DNA of 64,000 nt from Psococerastis gibbosa (taxonomy: Eukaryota; Arthropoda; Insecta; Psocodea; Psocidae): assembly GCA_963971405.1 (NCBI GenBank), contig OZ020490.1, positions 5,318,874 through 5,382,873 on the forward strand. The letters run 5' to 3'. A program made the position numbers and the translations under genes. Each line of letters begins with the position of its first letter. Within the stretch, counting starts at the first letter, position 1. Of the stretch, positions 45,575 to 64,000 are shown piece by piece. The notes beneath the pieces are model-generated. The model saw only the letters and a list, made by a program, of their open reading frames with translations. It ran no database searches and was not told the DNA's origin.

Positions 45575-46760
45575 TATAAATTTTACTCTGTTGTGATGAG
45601 GTAATCCACTTGGAGACGCAAAACTTCGCCCTGAAACGTTTTTACTAAGGAAGCGGTAGAGAGAATAAATACAATTTATAAACGCATTATAGTAATAAAT
45701 TATAGGAGACTGCTGGCCGCATTGCCACAGGCGAGGCTAATACCTACTTGGTTTTTGGCAAGAGCAGTCTGCTGTTCATATATTTTAATGGCTATGGGTT
45801 AAGTCTAATAAATAATCGAAGGGAAATTTAGGTACTTTGAACTATCTCAGTACTATTACTATGGCGGGGTTTCCACCGACCTCGTATTGCAGAATGCACA
45901 TGCCGTTGACGTAGTAGCAGACATCATTAATAATGACACCCTCTGCGCATGCGGCCAGCGCCAAGATTTAGAACATCTGTTCCTGTGCAGCCTTTGCCCC
46001 CATCGCTGCACACCTGAAGACCTGTGGGAGGCCAATGTGGCGGCTATGAATTTCGCCCAGTTTTGGACGCGCTTGGACACGAAAAAGTAAAAGTAAGTAT
46101 CATTAATAAGTCTGTAATGTCTGCTACCTCGTCAACGTCATTCTGCAATACGAGGACGGTGGAAACCCCGCCTATGCATAAGGACATTTTATAGTAGATT
46201 TCAGTTTTCATATAGTTATGGGGAACATTTCTTAATTCTTAAAAACGACATGTGGCGAGAGCTAATTACTTAATTAATTTCTCGGTTTACAGCCCTTGTA
46301 TTGACAAAAATGCTCTTTACACACCCTATAAAGCATATAAACCGTGAGTCTGTGATAACACACAATAGATTTTGTCTTGAACTATAATTAATCCATAAAA
46401 TAAGTCTTCTATTTTCTGGAATACGTTGTCTGCACCTTCCTTTATGATTATTATTATTTTTAAATAAGATTATTCGTATACAGACAATTGTATCCGAATA
46501 ACCTCTTCAGTCGCCTCTGTAGGAATACCTGTGTATGCACAAGTACGAACAAGCTGCCACTATGCCATCGAAAGCATAAAAGGCAAATTTCGTTTTACAA
46601 TTAACAACAGTTCGTATACACAAATGTATGGTTTATTATCAAAGTTTATACAGTTCTTGAGAGCAATTCGACCAATATTGTCACTGTGCAACGAGCTCTT
46701 ACGCCATGTTGTTCTCCAAACTTTTGAAGGATTCCCCTTAACATGCTGGCTAGGCGCTAG
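45575..46760. repeat. Non-coding segment related to 34630-36300
   Basis: Shares gatgaggtaatccac, cacaggcgaggctaatacctactt, acttaattaatttctcggt and ctcttacgccatgtt with the upstream segment, in another order. The foldback at 45863-46173 interrupts it. Confidence 0.55.
45863..46173. mobile_element. Foldback MITE (GGCGG family) with a LINE tail in its centre
   Basis: Tips GGCGGGGTTTCCACCGACC and its inverse, flanked by TAT on both sides. In the centre, 45934-46099 is foreign. It reads a C-terminal LINE frame with a Cys/His cluster (CACGQRQDLEHLFLCSLC) to a stop, then an (AAGTA)-like tail. The insert is bounded by the 10-bp duplication tcattaataa (45924-45933 and 46100-46109). Confidence 0.85.
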
Positions 46761-47069
46761 AATAGAGCTCCCGTGCGCTTACATTATTGAACGGAACAAA
46801 ACGGGTGACCAGACTTTCAGGATTCATTCAGCATTCCGCATGTGCATATTAACGGCTCAGATCATACAAGATAAGAAAATAAAATAAGCATACACAATTT
46901 TCTTCCTGGAGAAAAACGTAATAATACTGTAACATTGCTGGGAATAAAATTTTAGTCATGGAAGGCAATTGTGGCAAAGTGCAGCTACATGTAAAAAAAA
47001 AAAAAAAAAAAAAAACAACTACACACAGTTATTACCTATGTCATGTAAACTAGCCGTATTGAACTAGGC

Positions 47070-47379
47070 CAGAGGTTGGCAACCTTTTTTTAGCAGCTGA
47101 TCCAAATTTCGAAATAATCAAATTAGGATCTGCTAGAAGACAAACCAAAAAATTAAAAAAAAACAAAAGTGATTGCAATCAAGTTTGTAAGAAACACATT
47201 ACAGGTTATTAGGTATATTTAAAATACGAATGCACTATAAAAAGTAGGTAGCCATCTGAATGTGCTATGTTCATTAGCTATTTAATTTTCGTGTAAAGAG
47301 CCGGTCATATAGGGAAGAGCCGCACCCAATTAGCCAAAGAGCCGCATGCAACTCGCGAGCCTCACGTTGCCGACCCCTG
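47070..47379. mobile_element. hAT-type MITE
   Basis: 310 bp with ends CAGAGGTTGGCAACC and GTTGCCGACCCCTG, typical of non-autonomous hAT elements. It has 8-bp flanks aactaggc and cactaggc (7 of 8 agree). No transposase frame. Confidence 0.8.
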
Positions 47380-47497
47380 CACTAGGCTACTAGAGAGAAC
47401 AAGTGTCAGCACTGAAATTAAGGAAGAGCTTTCCAAATTTTCTAAAAACAAAAGCTGACATGAGTAAATCATCATTGTGTGGGTGCAAAAGGGGGGT

Positions 47498-47645
47498 ATT
47501 CCATATACGTACAACGTCAACGAAAAATTGAAAAATGACGTTTTAGCAGACATTAAAGACATACTAAAAATTCTGCTACCACGTCAATTTACGTCATTTT
47601 GACGTCATTTTTCAATTTTTCGTTGACGTTGTACGTATGTGGAAT
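47498..47645. mobile_element. Foldback MITE, gacgttttagcagacattaaag centre
   Basis: A 148-bp palindrome (attccatatacgtacaacgt and its inverse). The centre is nearly the same as in the copy at 204-344, but the GGCGG tip is missing. Confidence 0.75.
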
Positions 47646-47649
47646 GGGC

Positions 47650-48811
47650 ACCATAAAATGTGATGACGCTGGCATGATAGTAGTGGACAAGCTTTGCGTA
47701 TGTTTCAAAAATAATCTACAATAACATTACATTTTAAGGGTCTTCACAACGTCGGTGTTATCGAGTTATCTAGTTAGAAGTGTAATCCAAGTTAACGCAC
47801 AATTGTGAGTGAACTTTGGGGTGGGTTATTATGTTAATTGGAAAAATTTAACAGCATGGTAGTAGTCAGGACGTTCTTGGCACTGTTTTAAAGAATGTGG
47901 CAGAACTCTCTTCTAGTGCTATGTTTGTTTACTTTTTTCGCTTATTTTCTTGGTAATTGGTTCTGACACAATACATAATACAAATAAATTTAAATATTAC
48001 AAGATACTAAACGCGTGTTTCAAATCAACCGACATAAACAAATATGGCGGCGGCCAAGCAACCGTCGATACCTAAATAGCACGGTTTAACCAGGTCTGAA
48101 GTGCGTTTCGATAACATGCTGGTTAGCTTGGCTATCTGGATTTTGGTTCCACGAGTGTTATCTTAACTTGATGTAACACACATAACTAGGGATAACTTGA
48201 TAACACCAACATTGTGAATGCCCCTTTCACGGTGCACATAGATCATAGAGCTTTCGTTAAGGAATTAGTGAACACAATACATTTCTAGCATCCTTTTGAT
48301 ACGCTGTATGGTGTGTAACTAACACCGATTGGCTTTGAATTGAATAAATAAACAAAAGGATTAGGGGGTGGGGACCGGTAGAAGGAGTTCCATAACTCTG
48401 ATCTGGCCAATCGGGGCTAGCGGCTGCACATAATAAACGTACAATATATCACAATATAGAGACTCATTTCTGTTAGAGATGTAACCTCAATGATGAACGA
48501 TATTTGTCTTGTGGAATTTTAATTTTTTAAAAGGCGTAGACTTATAAAATACTCATATCAATAAATAAATCAATTATGTCAACTGGCAGATTTCATGTTG
48601 ACGATACAATATTTCCGTAAAAAAAATTGATACAAAACATACAATCTACACAAAGCTTGAGCACCCATGACATAAAAAAAATACAATGTCTAGATCTAAT
48701 AAAACTGGGTAAAAGAGTATCTTAACTAGATTGATGCGAAGGCTGAAGTCTTTCGAGTTCAACTTTTGGCCGATTTTGATCGAGATTCGTGATAATCGAT
48801 TCTAAATTCAT
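47650..48811. other. AT-rich region downstream of Rassf, nothing recognised
   Basis: No coding frame, repeat family or RNA gene recognised. The last few hundred bases should hold the Rassf 3' UTR, since that gene ends at 48812 on the minus strand. Confidence 0.35.
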
Positions 48812-60272
<11,461 letters not shown>

Positions 60273-62137
60273 AATGATTAATATTCTAAAGATTGCTAAA
60301 AATATTTAATTTTGAGAGATTTGTGACGAATTTCATAATTTTTGTTTACAAAATTTAGACTCCTCCATTCACCGCCTGTTAATGATAACCATCACCGCCT
60401 TTTAAAATGAGTAAAAAAATAATAATAATAATACATTTTATTATATTTTAATATGAAAGATTAAAATAAATTAATAGCATTTTTCAGAGAAAGCAGAAAA
60501 ATAGTTAATGTTAGTCCCTTGCTAGAATAAGGTTTATTCTTTTTTTTCGAGAAAGTCGTATGCGCATTTAAATTCAGCGCCAAAAGTTTTATTTCCTTAA
60601 TTAAAAACTTAAAATTAAAATACAAAATCAAATTTGGCTTAGTTTTAAAATATTTCAGTATAATTTAAATTAATATTATTAATAATGGTATCTATATATT
60701 ATCGTAGAGGCCTTAATTTCTCATTAATAATTGATGATCTTTAGTGGGAGGTCCGCAGCCATTTGAGTGACATTTTCAAGCCTGCCATTCAAATATCAAA
60801 TTGTTTACTATTTTTTTAATGCACATTGCAGCTGCATTTCGGTATTTTTTCGAATATTTTCTTGGTATTTACGTTGGCTAAGAGTTGAACGTCAGTATCT
60901 GCTGTGTTCTGTGCTGATCTTAAGTGTTGGTGACGGATTTCCAGTGGATGTTGTTATTTTGCACGGTCTACCATATACCGATAAGGGTAAGTTTTGTTGC
61001 TTATCTATGACATAAGGTTGTTTTGGTTTCCTTTTCCGCTGCTATGTTCTAGTCTGTATAAGTTAATTACATAGTAATGGTTGATACGAGTAGGTAGCCT
61101 ACTGCATAACGAGATGGCCTACCATTTGTTTGTTTGGGCGCTGTGGACTTTTGGTTCATTTAGTGTGAAATTAACAAATCAACAGTGTCATTCATCGTCT
61201 CTCATTGCTGTATGAGGTTGGCAACAGACTGGTCATAGCCTTGCAATGGGTAAACTATACACTACAGCCGCAATTAATTTGTATTTATCTATTTGCATTA
61301 CGTAGTTTTGCAGCAATGCATGGCCAATTAAAATTAACATTACTATTTCCGCGAAGCCGCCCATTTGTATCCTACCAAGGTCTATCGACCTTATGAATTA
61401 TGATATTTTTAAACCCGGCTTTCCAGTGGCTAGTCCGCCACCAAAATCTGGTAACTAATTCTGCTGGTTATAGCCAATGCTTATCATAATCATAAGCCGT
61501 TAACAGAAAAGTTTCCAATCTTTGACGAGAAGGCAGTTTGACGTCGTGTGACTGAAATGGGAAATAGCTGGTTCAACCCAACCAAACCGTTTCTTCTGAA
61601 TAAGAAGCACCTGTAGACCTAGATGTAGGCTACTTGATTTTATTTCAAATTGTAAACAAAGCTAACGAATGTTAGGCCTACAATGCCCGGTAAAGGTGTA
61701 GGCTAGCTACCCCGCTGTATCAAAAGTCGAATGAAAATGCTTTTAATATGGAAGGAAAACATCCCATTTGCAAGGGAATTCATGCCTCTGACAATGTTGC
61801 TTCCATAAAAAAAATCATGAGCAATTTGTCCCTATACCTGCCCATGCAAAAATACGAACTAAATTGGGCTGTAACTCAAAAACTATACTTTTCCCACTTT
61901 TAATTCTTTCGGAAATGGGTTTCTTTAAAGCTAAATCAACGATATTGAACCAAATTTTGTTATTTTATTAGGGGTAGCTAAACTATACCTTTACCCAATG
62001 CCACTAAAATCACTGATCCTACAGTACGTACAATCTTCGCCGCCAACCCCGAGTTATAAACATGGATACAGTACATCAACAAGCCTAGATATTTAATGAA
62101 TCTACGTGAACTGTGAAAGTGAGGCTTTTTCTTTTTC
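60273..62137. other. AT-rich region between Rassf and FOXRED1
   Basis: It should hold the Rassf promoter and perhaps a non-coding first exon of FOXRED1. A donor-like ataagggtaag lies at about 60980, but I cannot connect it to the coding exon. An (AAT)n run lies at 60418-60433. Nothing else is recognised. Confidence 0.35.
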
Positions 62138-62568
62138 TATAAGAGAGATGGGACATATCCCGCCAAGTATATTTTTTAATATCACGTCTTCAACCAATCA
62201 GTGCTTCAGGCAGTTGAAACGTTTTCTTTTGACCTCTCAGAGCCCGTCTTGCAGCCAAGACGGGATTTATTATAACTTGGAAGCGCCTAACGCATGCTCT
62301 GAATTAGACGTGACTGGAAGTATCTAAAATGTAAAAAAAACATATCTATAGCAGAAACGAATAAATATTGACTTTTTGTTCTATTACTAAGCCAACCTTG
62401 CGGTGATACGGCTATAAAGCCCTCCCTTGCACTCAACTAAGATGTCACGGGACCGCCTGCTTTACATGCCCTCCAAAGCATGGCCAGAAAATTTAGCAAG
62501 TGTAAGACTTGAACCAAAAACCATTCGGGTGAAAGTCGGAGTCAGTACTACTACTCTACATGTCCGAC
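62138..62568. repeat. MITE (taagagagatgggacat) and SINE-1 copy (-)
   Basis: 62138-62323 begins like the taggagagat MITE family. 62370-62566 is a near full-length inverse SINE-1 (ttctattactaagccaacct at its 3' end, ctacatgtcc at its head). Confidence 0.65.
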
Positions 62569-62805
62569 CCCTATTTATAACTATAATTAGGCGCACAATA
62601 TGCACGGATTTGCTTACAATCTTCGTTATCCACAGTCTTTTATTGGTTACATAAAAACATGCGTTTGGCACCGTCATAAACAAAAATAAAAGACCTTAAA
62701 CAACATACTATAAGTATACCAAACTTCATGAACGTAAATACAGTTCATATAGCATGATTCTACTTGAAAATTTAATTGCAGCGAGCAAACGTTGCTGCCT
62801 AAAAA

Positions 62806-64000
62806 ATGTATGGACGGATTTTCCTCAATGCGATACCGAAACGAAGACTCGAAATGAAAAGGTTATCGACGACTACAAGACTCGATATTGAGAAAAACGA
62901 TTTTGATCCGGCGAAAACATTCAAATGCTCGAAATCGCTGGAAATAGCAATGAAAGTGGAATACAGTGAAGCTCTAAAGAAAGAAGACCCGTTTAAGAGA
63001 ACAGCCAAGATTTTCAAGAATGATTTTAGAATGTTGGGACACAAACTCAAAAGATTTATGGGTTTCGAAGCAGAACTTAGCCACGATTTGAAATCCCAAT
63101 TTTTCCCCACGCACACTGACGTATTGATTATTGGTGGTGGAGCTACAGGTTCTTCAATAGCTTACTGGCTGAAACAGCGGGCGCCTAACGGAATGCATGT
63201 TACAATTTTGGAAAAAGACTCCGCTAGCACCGAAACTGCAAGTAGCTTATCAAGAGGAGCTTTGCACCAGCAGTTTTCTCTTCCAGAAAATATTTTAATG
63301 TCTTTATTCGGAGCGGAATTCCTTCAAAATGTAAGGAAACACCTTGCTGTAGATGATTTTCCTGCTCCTGACGTGCAATTTCGACCATACGGACATCTAA
63401 TGTTAGCGTCGGAAGCCGAAGCTGCTAGTTTAAAAGCCAACGCAGAGCTCCAGTCAAAATTGGGCGCACGAAATATTTTACTAACTCCTGACAAAATAAA
63501 ACAACAATTTCCTTGGTTGAACACCTCTGGGATTGAACTCGGTTGTTTGGGTTTGGAATCCGCAGGCTGTTTCGATCCCCTGTCTCTCGTCAATGCATTT
63601 AAACGAAAAAGTATTAATCTCGGTGCGGAATTTATCGAAGGAGCTTTAGTTGGATTCGAATTCGCCGATCAGCCGAATATAATTCCGCCTTCGGAAAATG
63701 GGAAGTATGAACAACTAAATAGGGCTGTAGTTCAGTTGCTTAGTGGGGACTTTCAGACGATTAAGTTTGGGTTTTGTATTATCGCGGCTGGTGCCGAGTC
63801 GGGAAACATTGGAAGCATGGCGAGGCTTGGAGAGGGGGAGGGTCTTTTAAGTATTCCGTTGCCGGTGGAGCCCAGAAAAAGGTTCGTCTATTTGTTGGAC
63901 TCCCCGGAAGGCCCTTGTGTGGATACACCATTAGTCGTCGATGCTTCGGGGGCGTACTTTCGTAAAGAAGGTATTGGGTCCAGTTTTGTTGTGGGAATGA
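62806..64000 (+). CDS. FOXRED1: FOXRED1, mitochondrial FAD-dependent oxidoreductase (partial)
   Basis: Open for 398 codons to the window edge, no intron seen. The N-terminus is basic and Ser/Thr-rich (MYGRIFLNAIPKRRLEMKRL), fitting a mitochondrial presequence. A linker of about 80 residues leads to the FAD-binding motif DVLIIGGGATGSSIAYWL at residue 105, then LSRGALHQQFSLPEN and VEPRKRFVYL. This order is that of the FOXRED1 branch of D-amino-acid-oxidase-like (DAO) proteins, which in animals assist assembly of respiratory complex I. The ATG at 62806 is the first in frame after a possible acceptor (aattgcag, about 62780). The C-terminal part lies outside the window. Confidence 0.93.
   Translation, partial: MYGRIFLNAIPKRRLEMKRLSTTTRLDIEKNDFDPAKTFKCSKSLEIAMKVEYSEALKKEDPFKRTAKIFKNDFRMLGHKLKRFMGFEAELSHDLKSQFFPTHTDVLIIGGGATGSSIAYWLKQRAPNGMHVTILEKDSASTETASSLSRGALHQQFSLPENILMSLFGAEFLQNVRKHLAVDDFPAPDVQFRPYGHLMLASEAEAASLKANAELQSKLGARNILLTPDKIKQQFPWLNTSGIELGCLGLESAGCFDPLSLVNAFKRKSINLGAEFIEGALVGFEFADQPNIIPPSENGKYEQLNRAVVQLLSGDFQTIKFGFCIIAAGAESGNIGSMARLGEGEGLLSIPLPVEPRKRFVYLLDSPEGPCVDTPLVVDASGAYFRKEGIGSSFVVGM

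Noticed and set aside
46531-46887. 118-codon open frame
   Set aside because: No recognised domain, and part of it lies in a duplicated non-coding segment.

Overview
The window looks like nuclear DNA of an arthropod, most likely an insect. It has spliced genes with GT-AG introns, a LIM-domain RASSF gene (the insect form), an errantivirus with a baculovirus-F-like envelope frame, a CsRn1/Kabuki-type Ty3 element, and dense tRNA-derived SINEs, mariner and hAT relics and foldback MITEs. No species can be named from the sequence alone.

Host genes: (1) 657-33156 (+) is a single-pass cadherin. I joined 22 coding exons by splice site and phase; they total 4752 nt (1583 aa) with no frame break. It has about six EC repeats, one membrane segment and a tail of about 690 residues. 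Intron 13 (11.1 kb) carries an endogenous retrovirus, and intron 18 carries a complete intronless MATH-BTB gene (25884-26915, +). (2) 36449-38802 (-) is PDCD7 (U11/U12 59K protein, 3 exons). (3) 38860-39195 (-) is tubulin chaperone TBCA, only 57 bp upstream of PDCD7 on the same strand. (4) 48812-60272 (-) is Rassf: LIM, RA and SARAH domains, 9 coding exons, 614 aa. A histone H2A pseudogene with one nonsense codon lies in its first intron. (5) 62806 to the window end (+) is FOXRED1, a mitochondrial FAD-dependent oxidoreductase, open for 398 codons with no intron seen.

Mobile DNA: an errantivirus at 12080-19552 (two 207-bp LTRs, TSD ATAT, gag, pol, and an env frame broken by one stop) and a Ty3/gypsy element without env at 40291-45514 (two 387-bp LTRs, TSD AGTG). 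Both LTR pairs look identical by eye, so both insertions should be young. Older material fills introns and intergenic DNA: two tRNA-derived SINE families, two longer repeat families, several LINE 3' ends, a deleted mariner, a hAT MITE, and a family of near-perfect palindromic foldback elements. The foldbacks share GGCGG-type tips and 3-bp target duplications.

The host genes do not form one pathway. The most unusual points are the foldback family and its nested insertions (several inside transcribed introns), the 57-bp TBCA-PDCD7 spacing, the MATH-BTB gene nested in a cadherin intron, decayed tandem copies of the cadherin 3' end, and the errantivirus whose env appears to depend on a spliced leader yet carries an in-frame stop.
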